Source of the DNA: Ryuthela nishihirai | Lineage: Eukaryota; Arthropoda; Arachnida; Araneae; Heptathelidae | NCBI GenBank assembly: GCA_038380435.1 | Contig: JAWZYU010000056.1 | Span: 1,240,001 to 1,304,000, forward strand | DNA length: 64,000 bases | Direction of reading: 5' to 3' | Shown here: piece by piece, positions 22,560 through 34,718 of the stretch | Numbering within the stretch: the stretch's first letter is position 1 | Layout of the letters: each line of letters opens with the position of its first letter | Position numbers and translations under genes: made by a program | Notes under the pieces: generated by a model | What the model saw: the letters and a program-made list of their open reading frames with translations, nothing else | The model's database searches: none | What the model was told of the DNA's origin: nothing

Positions 22560-23790
22560 GTTAGTTTCCGAATGGCATAAAAATATTTTACACTAGAAAC
22601 ATTTTCATCAAAAATAACACAGGAACTTGTCCAAAAATGAGGTGTCAGAATGCAATGGGCAAAGTTCTTTAATAAGGAGTGTGGTCACTCTTACAGCAAC
22701 ACAGGCACGATAGCGATGTTCCATGCTGTTTATGATGTTGTAAATCAGCTCAATAGGGAGTAATGACCATTGTTCCTTTACAGCAGCAATAAGCTTCTCC
22801 TTTGGTTTCAGGTGGCGGGTTGAGGGCAGCAACACGTCGCCCTAGAGCATCCCACATATGCTCAATCGGATTTAGTTTGGGAGATCGAGCTGGCCACTAC
22901 ATGTGCATAATGGTCTCCTCTTGAGGTATTGTTCCACTAGTCGAGCTCTGTGTGGACGAGCATCATCGTCTTGTAAGATGAATGCTTCACCTATTGCACC
23001 AGCATAAAGACATACATAAGGGTCCAGGATGTCATCTCTATACCTTTGAGCATTGAGGTTCCCACTCATCAACACATAGAGGTCTGTGCGTCCACCTAAG
23101 GAAATGCCACCCCAAACACATATGCTATCTCTGCCGTAACTGTCTCTTTGATGGATGTTACTAGGATGATAGCAGGTACCTCATTCTCTCCATATCAATA
23201 TCCAGAATCACTCTGCAAGCAATATCTGAACTCATCTGTGAAGAGTACAGACCTCCATTGCTTTTCTGTCTAGTTAACATGTGTGCATGCCCAATTCAAC
23301 TGCTCTCTCTGGTGACATAAGGGGTATAAAAATTACTGGCCTTCTAGCATACAGACCTCCCTTGCGAAGCCTTCTGCACACAGTAGAAGTTAATACAACC
23401 CTCCCAGTGGATGCTTCAAGAGAGGATCATAGCTGATAGGGAGATGTCCTTCTATTAATCGCAGATATCGGTCTTGTACAGTGGTCATAACTTTAGCCCT
23501 TCCTCGGCTAAAACTCTGAGACTCAGAATCTATGCTAAGAAATTGATTCCACAGTCTATGGACCACAGAAGGACTCACATTCAGCCATCGTGCCACCTCT
23601 GACTGACTTTGGCCTGCTTTGGGCCGACCAATAGCTCTCCACCACAGTTCAATTGGCAAATGATGTCTTCAGGTCATTCCTACAAAATGGCCATTTCAAA
23701 TTTCTTTACTCACATTTATAACACAAAATAACAATTCACTCCAAAACACCCGTTTTTATGCCACTATCCAAACACACAAATTGACGCAAC
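22560..23790 (-). mobile_element. Tc1-like transposon, copy T1, with degenerate inverted ends
   Basis: Minus-strand transposase pieces include an N-terminal helix-turn-helix (SQSEVARWLNVSPSVVHRLW, 23390-23659), the catalytic region YRDDILDPYVCLYAGAIGEA with LQDDDARPHRARLVEQYL (22872-23075), and a C-terminal stretch (22608-22835). Frames are interrupted, so it is inactive. Inverted ends are suggested by GAATGGCATAAAAAT near 22570 and the reverse complement of GTTTTTATGCCACTATCC near 23755. The second catalytic Asp appears kept in the DDDARPH block. Confidence 0.85.
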
Positions 23791-24354
23791 CTAGATATGG
23801 GGTCATTCCACCTCAAATCAACCAAAGTTTTGGAAAAAGTTCATCACAGATTTCAATGAGCTTTGGCATAAATGTTAGTACACCTAAGATGTCTAATTGT
23901 CAGAAATATTTTGAGTCAAAAAATTTTTGTAAGGAATTATAATCGTTTAACCCAAGGGGAAAATATACAAATTGTGATTATGACTAAAGGTTTTTCTTTT
24001 TTCTTTTTTGCTTCTATGGTAGATGAGAAGACCAAACTTGGTGTACTGATGTAGATTTGTCTTATTAATAGTTGGTATATATATATTATATATATCTATT
24101 ATATAATGAGCTACAAAATCTGTATGTGTATCTGTGTGTGTGTGTGCACTATATAAATCTTTATTGCTGAATCTAACTCCATTTATATATATATATATGA
24201 ATATTTACTTTTATTAAAGTCAGTGCATTTTATTTTTAGAACATTTTTCAAAAGCAAAACATTTCATCTCTGCTATGTTTTTTTTTTCAATATTCATTTA
24301 TATTTCATTCATTCTTGTAACATGTACTCTGTCAAACAAAATCCAAAGTTTGAG
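23790..24354. other. AT and TG microsatellite region
   Basis: Contains TA-rich tracts at 24076-24108 and 24186-24198 and a (TG) run at about 24131-24146. The sequence GGGGTCATTCCACCTCAAATC at 23809 looks like a repeat terminus but has no partner in this window. Confidence 0.6.
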
Positions 24355-24555
24355 TTGAACTGTTTTACCTCTGAGCCAAACTATTGTGCATACAATGAGC
24401 TAAATGGCCAGATCAAAAGGACCTTACAGTTTTATAACTGGGTTCGAAAAGCTGACACTACACAGCTATTAAGAGACAGAATCCTCCCATGAAGTATGTT
24501 TTTTTTTTAAATTCACAGAGTATATCTTCAACTGCACAAAGGGCCATGACTGTTT
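24355..24555 (-). mobile_element. SINE-A copy, diverged, 5'-truncated
   Basis: The tail (CTGTTTTACCTCTGAGCC) and about half of the body are recognisable to ~24555 (AAAGGGCCATGAC corresponds to the body GGGGCCACGGC). The tRNA head is missing. Orientation is again minus. Confidence 0.7.
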
Positions 24556-24734
24556 TGCAGATGTTTGACTGCACCATATTTCCACAATAATACAAAATGA
24601 GCTTCTTTTATAACTAGCCTATGTTAATATCACTAACCACTGTACACAGAAATTTCAACTATTCAGAGCCTGTTTGGTAATTTAATTTTATTCCTACTAA
24701 TTATGTATTGAAAAAGAACACTTGTAATCTTTAA

Positions 24735-25527
24735 CCCTTCCAGGGTCAAGGACATCTATAGACGTTTTTTGTACAACACGTGAAACGTATTTTTTTAAAT
24801 TGCCATTTGAAAATTTTCTTACATAACTGAGTGGTTGGCTACTGATCTAAGGGGCCTGGGTTCGAGCCCCGGGTAAGGCATGGATGTATGTGTCGTTTTT
24901 CTGCTGAGGTCCTGCCATCTTCTCAGATCTTCTGCTATGGCATATAAACTGACAGGCTAATGTCAGACCTCTGTAGCAAGCAGCTGCTTGAGGGGGTATT
25001 TAATTTTTTTATATCTTTTAAAAATATGTAATTCATGCTTGAAAAATAACATTTTCTTTTTTATTTGATGCATATTTTACTAAACTACCAATATAAATAA
25101 TTCGATAAAGCTATCTGATTGCCATATTTTAAAAGAGCTAACAGTATTGCCAATTTGATTGTTAACGTTACTCTGTATTGAAGCAATCACATGATTTAAG
25201 CTCAGAAGTTTGATTTGAACTATTATCAACAAATTTTTCCTTAAAGTTTCTAAAATCTCCTGATAATTAACAAAAAAAAAAACTATTTTTAAAAATGTAA
25301 GATTTTGGAAGTAATTATGAAATAATTACCTTTTTTTGGTGTACCACTGTAAAAAGTATTATTAAAATTAATATATAACTACAATGTTCATATTTTTTAC
25401 TTCAGTAAAATTCAGAATTAATTTGGTAATAACATGACCTATTTCTGTTGATTAGTTATTTATTAAAAATATTCTCAAGTTGACTTGTTTATTGGACTCT
25501 GCAACAAGCCTGGACTTTTCTTAAAGT
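24735..25527. mobile_element. TTAA-type non-autonomous element, copy P3 (left part)
   Basis: CCCTTCCAGGGTCAAGG follows TTAA (24731-24734). The interior matches P1 (for example AAGCTCAGAAGTTTGATTTG) and P2. A SINE-B (24826-25005) is inserted. Matching stops at 25527, where an L1x 3' tail starts, so a right end was not found. Confidence 0.7.
24826..25005 (+). mobile_element. SINE-B copy inside P3
   Basis: GAGTGGTTGGCTACTGATCT begins a shortened head (part of the D arm is lost), followed by box B GGTTCGAGCCCCGGGTAAGG, the body and the palindromic tail ending GCTGCTTGAGGGGGTATT. Orientation is plus. It interrupts the P3 element at a point that is continuous in P1. Confidence 0.85.
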
Positions 25528-27935
25528 ATCATCATCATCATCCTCAAGCAGCCATGGGCTATGGAGGTCCAACCAGACTGCGCAATTTAGTTCTCCAGAC
25601 AAGTCTATCCTGAGCTACATCTACTGCATCCGGCCACTGTACACCAATTCTAACAAGGTCTTGTTTGACATTGTCTGTCCACCACATCCTAGGTCTCCCT
25701 TCTTTCTGAGGCCTTTAGGCACACTGTTCATAACCCTATTCGCCAATCTATAATTATTCATACGAGCAACATGGCCAAACCAACAGTCTCTCTCTGCGCA
25801 ATATGTTGCTTAAAGCAGGTTTCAAACTCCTTTGCCTAACCTCATCATTAATTACAAAGTTGAACCACCTAATGCCCAAGATACTGCGTAACCATCTGGA
25901 ATCAAAAGCATCAAATTTCCTGTTATCTTATTTACAAAATGTCCAAATTTCACTACCATAACTAACCCTAGAAAGAACCAAACTATTATACAGTCTAATT
26001 TTAGTCTTTAGGTGTATACGTCCCAAGATAATTAAACTGTGACACCTGCTCAAGACTGCAACCATTCAGATTAACTGAATCACAGTCTGCCTGACTAATT
26101 TTCATCACTTTAGTTTTCTCTCTGTTTATAACCAAACCTACTCTACTACCATTTTCATCAACAGCCCTAACGAAAGAGTTCATCTCATCAACATCATTTG
26201 CCAAAGGGGCTAAATCATCAGCATAATCTAAATCAGAAAGTTTGGTATCTCCAGCCCATTTAAGGTCAAAATCTTTCCCTTAAAGTGAATTTCGCATAAC
26301 ATAATCAATAACTAAGCTAAAGAGAAAAGGAGACAAAATGCACCCTTGTGAACACCAGAAGTAATGCTAAACCAATTGCTACAAGCCTTACCAACACTCA
26401 CACACCACTCAGTGTTATTATAGAGAGCTTTCATTATGTTAACTAACTCAGGTATACCATATGATCTCACAATTAACCACAAATTATGATGATCAACAGA
26501 GTCGAAAGCCTTCTTGAAAGTAACAAAGCTAGCAACCAAAGGTTTCTGAAACTCTAAACATTTCTCAAGAATCTGCCTAAGTGAAAATATCTGATCCACA
26601 CATCCCCTACCACTTCTGAATCCACATTGCTCATCACGCAATTGACTGTCAACCAGATTCTTAATTCCATTAAGCACAATCATGGAAAGAACTTTACCTG
26701 GAACAGAGAGTAGGCTGATACCCCTATAGTTTTCAAATGAACTGTGATCACCTTTTTTAAAAATAGGAATAATAATAGCTCTGGTAAAATCCTTAGGAAC
26801 CATGCCTTTAACATAAAAAGATATTCAAAATTTCAGTCAGCCATGTGGTAACCAAAACATTTACAGCTCTAAGCATTTCTGTAGCAATTTCATCTACCCC
26901 TGGGGATTTATGTAGTTTAAGTTTAGAAACAGCCAAAATAACTTCAGATTGTGTTATAGGGCCAACATTAAAGCCAGTAATGCATCTATCATCATTACAA
27001 AAGGAATAGAACTAACCACATCGTTTAGAACATCACTGAAATGCTCAGCCAACCTAGCCATGACAGAATCCTCACCTTCTATAACCTTACCTTGTTTATC
27101 CTTCAATCACTGTATACCTGTCCGTTTTCTACCACACAAAACATTAACTATCTGGTACAGCTCTCTGCTGTTGTGCTGTCTAACTGCTTCCTCGGCTTTG
27201 TAAGCCAAACCATCAAGCCAAAGATTCTTATCAGCAGCTAACTGATCTTTTACACGTTTATTAAGTTCTCTGTAATGGTTTCTATTAGGACTAGTAGGGT
27301 ATTGATTAAGGACATTCCTGCAGTTCTTTCTTTCCGAAATAAGCTCAAGTGCCTTATCACTCAGATAATTATGTCTCTTCTGCTCCTTTTTTCCTAAAAG
27401 AGTATTGTTAGTGTCCAAAAAAGCCTTTTAAAATGATCCCATTCTTCCTCAACTTTTGTAGTAAGTATACCATGACTATCATGACTAAGTAACCTATCAT
27501 GGTAAGTTTTGGTTGTAATTGGGTCTTTCAGAGCTTCAGTATTAAAAGTAAATTTTTTAACCCTAGCACAACACTTTTTAAGTTTAAGTTGCAAGACACT
27601 TTTAACAAGGTAATGGTCAGATCCAATTTCAGCTCCCCTATATGCCCTGGTATTCCTAACAGAACTTTCCCATTTGCTGTTAATTAATATATAATCAATC
27701 ATATTCTTATGCAGCCCATCTGATGAAACCCATGTGTACTTATGTATGTTGCAGTGTTTGTAATAGGTGTTAGTACCATCAGCTACCAATACCAAAAGGG
27801 CCTATCACCCTTCCCCAAAGGTCAGAGTCAGTACCAACTTTGGCACTGAAGTCACCTAGAACAAGGGTAATATCTCCTTTCTTGACAGAATTCAAAATAT
27901 ACTGAAGTTGTCCGTAAAACCTATCCTTCTCATTC
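25528..27935 (-). mobile_element. L1x LINE copy, ~2.4 kb, 5'-truncated
   Basis: The 3' tail ATCATCATCATCATCCTCAAG is at 25528-25548. Minus-strand frames run from the end of the endonuclease (27394-27795 includes NSKWESSVRNTRAYRGAEIG then SDHYLVKS) through the linker (27107-27418) to the RT (26312-26803: YRGISLLSVPGKVLSMIVLN, GFRSGRGCVDQIFSLRQI, FDSVDHHNLW). A further frame (26001-26204) covers the region after the catalytic site. Frameshifts separate them, and VTFKKAFDSVD has a VT for the usual VD. It is inactive. Clade not assigned. Confidence 0.88.
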
Positions 27936-28144
27936 TCATCATTAGTGGGGGCATTAAATTTAATAAATAAAATTATTTATTTTCAATTTATTTTAAAATA
28001 TGGCTGCTTGTTTTTTGCTTTTGATGAACAAGTGAAAACACAGATAGGCCTCCAGATACACAGAAGTTTTTTAGGCTGGAAACCCCCCCAAAAAAGGTTA
28101 AAATGGCAAGTCTTGTTTGATAGTTGGCAAAACTTACAGTGGTT

Positions 28145-28985
28145 GGTTTAGCACTGGTACTGAAGACTTCACAAGGATGCATTTTGTCACTTTTTCTCTT
28201 TAGTTTGGCTATTGATTATGTCATGCATAATTCACTTCAAGGGGAAGGTTTTGGCCTTAATAGTCTAGAGATGTGAAAAGGTTCAATTTAGATTTGGCTC
28301 TTTTGGCTAATGATGTTGATGAGATGAACTCTTTCATTAGAGCTGTTGATGAGACTGGTAGTAGAGAGGTTTGATGATACAGAGAGAAACTGAAGTGATG
28401 AAAATTGGTTAGGCGGATGGTGCTTCTGTTGCTTTGAACAGTTGCACTCTTCAGCAAATATCTCAGTTTAATTATCTTGGGAGCTGTGTAACAGATACTG
28501 TGGTGATATGCAGCATGAAAAAAACAGAAGAATAGGGATTGCTACTACTTTGAAGAATTTATGGAGAGTGGGAAAATACAAGAGTCTGGTTCTTTCTAGG
28601 GTTAGTTATGGTAGTGAAACTTGGACCCCTTTTAAGTAAGATAACAGGAAACTTGATGCTTTTGATTCTAGATATTTATGCTGTATCTTGAGCATTCAAT
28701 GGTTTGATTTTGTAAGTAATGAGAAGTTGGGTGAAGGGGTTAGCAGACTCCTTTGAGCAACATATTCTGTAGAAAGAGACTGTGTTGGTTTGGCCATGCA
28801 GCCCAGATGCATAACTATAGATTATTCAAATGGATTTATGAACAGTATACCTGAAGGCCACAATAAAAGAGAGAGATCTAGATTGTGGTGAGCAATGTCA
28901 AACAGGACCTTGTCACAATTGGCCTACACTGACAACATGCAGCAACTGAAGCTCAGGACAGATTCTTATTAAATAGAACTATTAA
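28145..28985 (+). mobile_element. L1x 3' fragment, opposite orientation
   Basis: The plus strand carries the region from GGATGCATTTTGTCAC (RT block around GC-x-LSP) through the post-RT region to near GCCTACACTGACAACATGCA. It corresponds to 46200-47010 of the fuller copy but is frame-broken and lacks the 3' tail. It lies 210 bp from the oppositely oriented copy ending at 27935. Confidence 0.8.
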
Positions 28986-28987
28986 CA

Positions 28988-29375
28988 GATTTAAAGTCAC
29001 AGCAGATAGAATAAACTAACTGTTGATAGCTTAGTGGTGAGAATACCAAGCATGTAACTGGGAGATATGGGTTCAAGTCTCACTCATGGCAAAATTCATT
29101 TTTTCAGCAGATTAATTCTTGAATTGTATGTCAACAGATAGGTATTCTATTGATTGATCTTTTCATTAATAATGCTTTAGCATGAGGACTTCCAATTTAC
29201 ATCTAATTCTTAGAAATATTGAAAGTGAATGAAGAAAATTGAAATATAGAATATTGATCTGGAAGATTTAAAGTCGCAGTTCACTGATAAAATGAATTAG
29301 CTGTTGAATTAGCTGTGAGAATACCCAACATGTAACTAGGAGATGTGGGTTTAAGTCTCACTGATGGCAAAACTT
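28988..29375 (+). mobile_element. Two tandem tRNA-like SINE copies (family D)
   Basis: Two copies about 279 bp apart start with AGATTTAAAGTC and contain tRNA-like segments at 29017-29095 and 29300-29370. The first has a box-A-like TAGCTTAGTGGTGAGAATAC and box-B-like GGGTTCAAGTCTC; the second is more degenerate. Each is followed by GGCAAAACTT or GGCAAAATTC and a T-rich tail. The anticodon region is not clearly identifiable. Confidence 0.55.
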
Positions 29376-29389
29376 ATAGTAATGAGATG

Positions 29390-30120
29390 AATTGCTTTTC
29401 TTAAATGTGCACTTGTAATTCGCTTTTACCAATGCATTTGATAAGTCTGGACATCACCATTAATAATTTTCATGTATTTTACTTATTGATAAAAATTGTG
29501 ATATATATTTTGTGGGTAGGAGGTGCAAGCACAACAATCTCCCAGTTGTTTGTAATGTTATAAATAAATAAATTGTAATATATATAAGTGTAATGTTATT
29601 AAGATTTAACGCCCAAGAAATTTCAGAAAAGGGTAGAGGTATTAGAGACAAAGGAATAGCACTATTCGGATGAGTCCATTTCAAATTTCGGCCATTTTAG
29701 GCTATTGTGGGTGTTAAAGGGTTTAGCACAGATGAATGAAATGCACACATGAAACTATCTACACAAATTTAATCAAATTTTAAAGGAAGATGCAAAGATA
29801 ATGTGACATGCCATGAAATTTTGGTCCAAAATGGTTTACTATACCATAAAAATATATATATATATAAATTATGTTCCTATATGTACCCTAAAAAGTAGAA
29901 AACAAAACTAAAACCTAGCGATGGTGCAATCAGTCACTAAATATGTACTATGTAATAAATACTTTATTATCGATTTATTTATATAATGCTATGAGCATGA
30001 AGGATAAATATTACTTCCATTGTATGAGACTGCTTGCTGCCCAATTCCTGCCATAGATAGCACCAGTGGCAAATCAACGAAAATTCGGGAATGCTTATAT
30101 ATCACATTGTTGAAGAAAAC
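29390..30120. other. Unannotated sequence, probably Tc1 flank
   Basis: The stretch 29770-29900 resembles 21240-21360 beside the T2a Tc1 remnant (shared GGAAGATRCAAAR motif). It is therefore probably the end region of the same family. It includes a TA tract near 29850. No frame is convincing. Confidence 0.4.
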
Positions 30121-30121
30121 A

Positions 30122-30200
30122 TAACCGCTAGATTTCAGAGGCTAAGATGCCTGGTATACTTCCGGGAGATGTAAGTTCAAATCCCACTCAGGTCAACCAA
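30122..30200 (+). mobile_element. Third tRNA-like fragment of family D
   Basis: GGGAGATGTAAGTTCAAATC provides a box-B-like sequence, with a partial D-arm remnant upstream and a CAAATTTTTTTCAGCTAAT tail related to that at 29098. Confidence 0.45.
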
Positions 30201-30370
30201 ATTTTTTTCAGCTAATTATATCAAATATGAATTCACTTTAAAGGAAGATAGAGCACTAGTAATCTCGTTCAGTATCCAAATCAGCACCCTATCTTCCTTT
30301 GAAGTAAATACGAGGTCAATAACTGATTGCACCATTAATATGCTTTAGACACAATTCAATTGTTGCACGA

Positions 30371-30579
30371 TACTGCTGTTTAGACGTTAAATGTTCTTGA
30401 GCGGTCATTCATCTACATTACAGGTTGTTTGCATTGTTTTTATTGCAATGCTATCAACTCTCTTAACATGGTATTTTACTTAAGAAGGCTTATGATAGCA
30501 TAGTGAGAAAAGCAATGTAAACAAATTGTAATGTACAAGAATGACTGCTCAAGAGCATTTAATATCTAAACAGCAATAT
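30371..30579. mobile_element. ~210-bp foldback element
   Basis: The arms are reverse complements across nearly their full length: CTGCTGTTTAGACGTTAAATG on the left and CATTTAATATCTAAACAGCA on the right, with scattered mismatches and indels toward a center near 30475. There is no coding capacity. Because mismatches are common, it is older than the short perfect hairpins. Confidence 0.7.
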
Positions 30580-31059
30580 TGAGTACCTATTAAATATGTT
30601 TAATAATTTGCTGTTTCAAATTTAATATGGAAAATTTTTTAGTTTTATTTTCTACCTTTTAGGGTGCATATAAGAAGATAGGTATTGTTTTAATTTTTTA
30701 ATTTACATTTTTATCTTTGTCACTAAAAGCATCTAACTTCAGAAACTTTCATTTGATATGATTCACAAACATTGATCCCATTTATCCTTCCCCCCCATTT
30801 TTTTTTTTTGGGGGGGGGGGTCATGCTGGAGAGGTCATGCTTGAGGCAACCCATGACATTAATTTGAGATATAATTCATTAAGTTTGACCCCACTCTCAC
30901 AAAAATTTTGCTTCCTTTTTTTGAGGGGGGATGACTGGAGAGTACAATTCAAAGTAGTTTATGATGGTCCTAATACGAGCTTTTATTTAACACCTAACTC
31001 ATAACTGTAGGCCTCAGCAGACTTTGTAATGTTCAAAAGATATAGAACAACTTTCACAT

Positions 31060-31990
31060 TTTTCCTTTTCTAGAGGAGAAGAAAGAAGGGGGGGGTATAT
31101 TTTTATTGTCCACAACACTCTCCACATCCCAAACTTTCTTTGACATACAAGCTGTTACATTCAGCAACAGAAAAGTTCGAAAAGCAATAGGAAGAGAAGT
31201 AAAAAAGAAACAAGGAAAATGTGAAAAGGAGGGTAGTTTTTTCATGCAAAATATATAGTCAATAAGGGATCTAATGTACTCCAACAATAACGCAGACTTG
31301 ACAATTCGATTCTTGCTCTCAATAAGACAATCCAGATAATGGGAGGGCAATCAAGTCCAATGAGCAATAGAATAGTCTTGAGGTCCTAGAAGTATGGAGA
31401 GAAGGTTGAAGGTGAAAACACATCTCCTCTTGGCATCCCATGCTATTCTTCAGTGTGAGATTCAAAGAAATGGAGGCCACTCCATTTCTTTCTTCATTGC
31501 ATATCTTCTGAGACAGGGCTGGCACTAGCTTTTTTGCTGCTCAGAATGAACTTGGACTCACCCCCTTCTCCAAATCTGATCTTAATGATTACCTTAGCTA
31601 AATTTAATGTCAATTTTAAAAGCAATTGAAAAATAATCTGTGGAAAAATAGGTTATAATTACTCCAGTTAATTCATAAGTTTGTTTGCAAATTTCCTGCC
31701 CCTAAAAAATACCACCAGGTACAGTTGTATATGTGTAGTGCCACCCCTGCCTCAAGATATTGGTTGGTCAGCCTTGCTCTGTGGGGATCGGCATTATCCC
31801 CATTAGAAGGAAACTGTTGCCAACTGCACCAGCGTAGTGCTTCATATAGGGATTAAGGTTCTTATTCCAATATCTCAAGAGCACTCACAGAACTTCCATC
31901 AAACATGCAGAGGTCGGGAGAGCCACCCATAAAAAACTTGGCCCATACAGTCTAACCTACATCACCAAAAAGGAATTCTGTTTTGGGTTG
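31060..31990 (-). mobile_element. Tc1-like transposon remnant, copy T2b
   Basis: Minus-strand blocks match copy T2a: the third catalytic region near 31450-31510 (NEERNGVASISLNLTLKNSM in a frame shifted from EMEWPPF), and the second near 31790-31880, where NADPHRARLTNQYL can be followed across frames. A hAT-type MITE is inserted at 31514-31749, between these blocks. The coding region is too decayed to act. Confidence 0.65.
31514..31749. mobile_element. hAT-type MITE of 236 bp
   Basis: It begins CAGGGCTGGCACTAG and ends GTAGTGCCACCCCTG, giving 15-bp inverted ends with two mismatches. The flanking 8-mers TTCTGAGA and CCTCAAGA differ only by transitions, so they may be a decayed 8-bp target duplication. 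The CAG-type ends and size suggest a hAT derivative. It splits a Tc1 remnant. Confidence 0.75.
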
Positions 31991-32332
31991 TATGGGATTG
32001 CTGCCATAGCCTGAGCAGAATGATGGGTACATTATTTTTAAGGCATTATGAAATAATCAGCTATTTCAGGTCAAAAATGTAGCATTCCAATTTGAAATTA
32101 CTGAGCATCTATGAAGTACTTCTTTGATAAGGTATCTGTTTTACATATTCCATGACAGTATACAGGATTTACATGATTTTTGTAAACTACTCATTATATA
32201 ACCTTAAAAAATTTTTTAATCTGTAACAATTTTTTTTGCTCACATTTTAGTGATCAATGTTTAATTTTTAACAAGCAATGTATATCAAAAAACATTTCTA
32301 AGTACTGTATATTTTAAAGCACAGATCATTTG
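31990..32332. other. Unannotated intron sequence
   Basis: AT-rich, with no recognisable repeat or exon. Confidence 0.45.
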
Positions 32333-32669
32333 GGTTGGGTTGTTTTACCTCTGAACGACACTTTTTTGCACACCTGGGCTAAATGGTCAGATCACAAGGA
32401 TCCCAAAGGTTCAGAGAAAGTTGGGGGAGGGGACTCATTGGAACAGCTGTTGGGAGACAGATGGTAGCCTCCTGTCAAGGCCATCCAGAGTGTTCTTTAA
32501 CGTGCACAGGGGATGGCTCTCTCGCACACGGGGCCATGGCTTAATGTCCCATCCGATGGATGGCGGCCTTTACAAGCCCATCGGTGTCTCCTACTGACTG
32601 TGGGCAGGGGGGGGGGGAATTTTGCAGAGATAAATCTCGATGCTGACCCAGCTGGGACTTGAACCTGGG
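32333..32669 (-). mobile_element. SINE-A copy, 5'-truncated at box B, with target duplication
   Basis: The tail and body are well preserved, but the element stops at GACTTGAACCTGG, within box B, so box A is absent. A 9-bp duplication, GATCATTTG, flanks it (32324-32332 and 32670-32678). Truncation with a duplication at the truncated end shows incomplete reverse transcription at insertion, not later loss. Confidence 0.9.
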
Positions 32670-32679
32670 GATCATTTGA

Positions 32680-33283
32680 ATAAACTAGCAGTATAATCAA
32701 TTAATTATATCATCATTATTAATTATATTATCGGTATGATCAATAACTTAATTCCAAATTTACACAAATGTTCTCAAAATGGGAATATTGGACAGTTCTG
32801 AAACCTATATCCTGACTTCCTAAATTCTGTTTAAAAGAAAAATTTACATGTTATACTTGCTTACTATGTTGCATGTTCATAACCTAATGCTACTACTAGT
32901 AAATTTTGAGATCCTGGTAATTTAGTTTTATTGTGTCAGATCTTCTATAGCCTTTGCTAAGGATCCATTGTTGAAGTTTAACAGGTGAATTTTTACTGTT
33001 GCCTGTCAGTGAAATTTTGTGACCTATGGGATATTGTGCTGTAAATGAAATACTACAAACAATGTAAATCTCAGGATGCTATCATCTTTGTAAACTTTTT
33101 TTAAGAGTTATAGCCTTCCAAGTGATTTAGTACAAAAACATAGAAACCCTGTGGAACTTATCAAAGCAAACTGAACTGGACACTGCCCTATTCAGATAAA
33201 AAACACACACGCAAGGTTATTATTATTTCATGCCAAATGAAACTATAGTATGTGTAATGGAATCCAAAAAATATTTTTGCGGA
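32680..33283. other. Unannotated intron sequence
   Basis: AT-rich; no frame, SINE or LINE part seen. Confidence 0.45.
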
Positions 33284-33645
33284 TTGTGTTGTTTTACCTG
33301 TGAACAGGATTTTTTTGCACATAATAGGCTAAATGGCCAGGTCACAATGGCTCAGAGAAGGTTGGGGACCCACTGGATAGGTGTTACGAGATAATGGTAG
33401 CCTCCTGCCAAGGCTATCCAGCATGTTCTTTAATAAGCACAGGGTATGGCTCTTCCACACATGGAGCCACAGCTTAAGGTCCCATCTGACAGATGATAGA
33501 ATTTCCAAATCCATTGATGTTCCCTACTGACCAAGGGCATGGTGGGGTTTTGGGGAAATAAATCTCAACACTGGCCCAGCTGGTACTTAAACCTGGGAAC
33601 TGCAGATTACAAGCCCAGTGCACTACCAACTGCGCCAACCCCACA
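33284..33645 (-). mobile_element. SINE-A copy with head, diverged
   Basis: The element runs from TGTGTTGTTTTACCTGTGAA to the head CACTACCAACTGCGCCAACC. A ~10-bp flanking match, TTTTTGCGGA and CTTTTACGGA, is probably its target duplication. An internal deletion shortens the body near 33345-33370. Confidence 0.85.
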
Positions 33646-34369
33646 GCACTTTTACGGAACTCAGTGAGTCCCATTCATTTCATTTTTTCACAAAAGTATT
33701 TCTTGGGTTCTTTGTCAACAGATAATTTTGTGTAGTTACTGTTGATTGATTTGTGTAATGGAATGCCAAATTAGTTTCAATTATAAAATAAATGAATAAC
33801 TGTGGAAAAACTTATGGTGTAAAATTTGGAAGAAGATTAAAACTGTCATGGAGGAAAAATACAAAATAGGCACAACAGCTTTTATTTACTGCTGGTCAAG
33901 AAAATAAATACATGTAAAACAATAAAACAAATTATTTAACTCTTAACATGCCATCTTTATAGAGCAGAATTCACTCCAGTGGACAGGTTAATTCTGTGGT
34001 GCTTACAGGAGAAAAAAGTTCAATTTTAAAACCTTATGCTGAAATTACTAATAAACAGAAATTGATAATGTCACATACCAAAATAAAGAGCATTTATTTG
34101 GAAATTTTCAGAAAATAAAATATTTGAGAAAAACAGAAAGCACAGTAATTTTAATAGTGCTTTTTTAAAGCAACATAGTAAAAAAAAAGTAATTTTATTG
34201 GATTAAGCCTCTTTCTGAAATAACTAAACAACATAATATCCTAGAAACATTTAATTCCACATAATAATATATAAATAGGTTTACCCAAAACATTACAGTT
34301 ATAGTGCATAACTTTTTCTTGAATGATATAGCTGAAAACAGAATCTCAGAAACACACAAGGCAACTTGG

Positions 34370-34718
34370 GTTGGGTTGTTTTACCTCTGAACGGCACTTT
34401 TTTGCACACCATGGGCTAAATGGAAAGGTCACATGGACCCCAAAGGCTCAGAGAAGGTTGGGGTAGGGGACCCACTGGAACAGCTGTTGGGAGACAGATG
34501 GTAGCCTCCCGTCAAGGCCATCCAGCGTGTTCTTTAACGTGCACAGGGTATGGCTCTCCCACACACGGGGCCACGGCTTAACGTCCCATCCGACGGACGG
34601 CGGCCTTTCCAAGCCCATCGGTGTCCCCTACTGACCGTGGACAGGGCAGGGAAATTTTGTGGAAATAAATCTCAACGTTGACCCAGCTGGGACTCAAACC
34701 TGGGAACTACAGATTACG
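34370..34718 (-). mobile_element. SINE-A copy, 5'-truncated, with perfect 13-bp target duplication
   Basis: The body is very close to the copy at 8640. It stops after the anticodon region (CTACAGATTACG) so box A is missing. The duplication CAAGGCAACTTGG flanks it exactly (34357-34369 and 34719-34731). It is inserted in the C-terminal side of the piggyBac gene. Confidence 0.93.
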
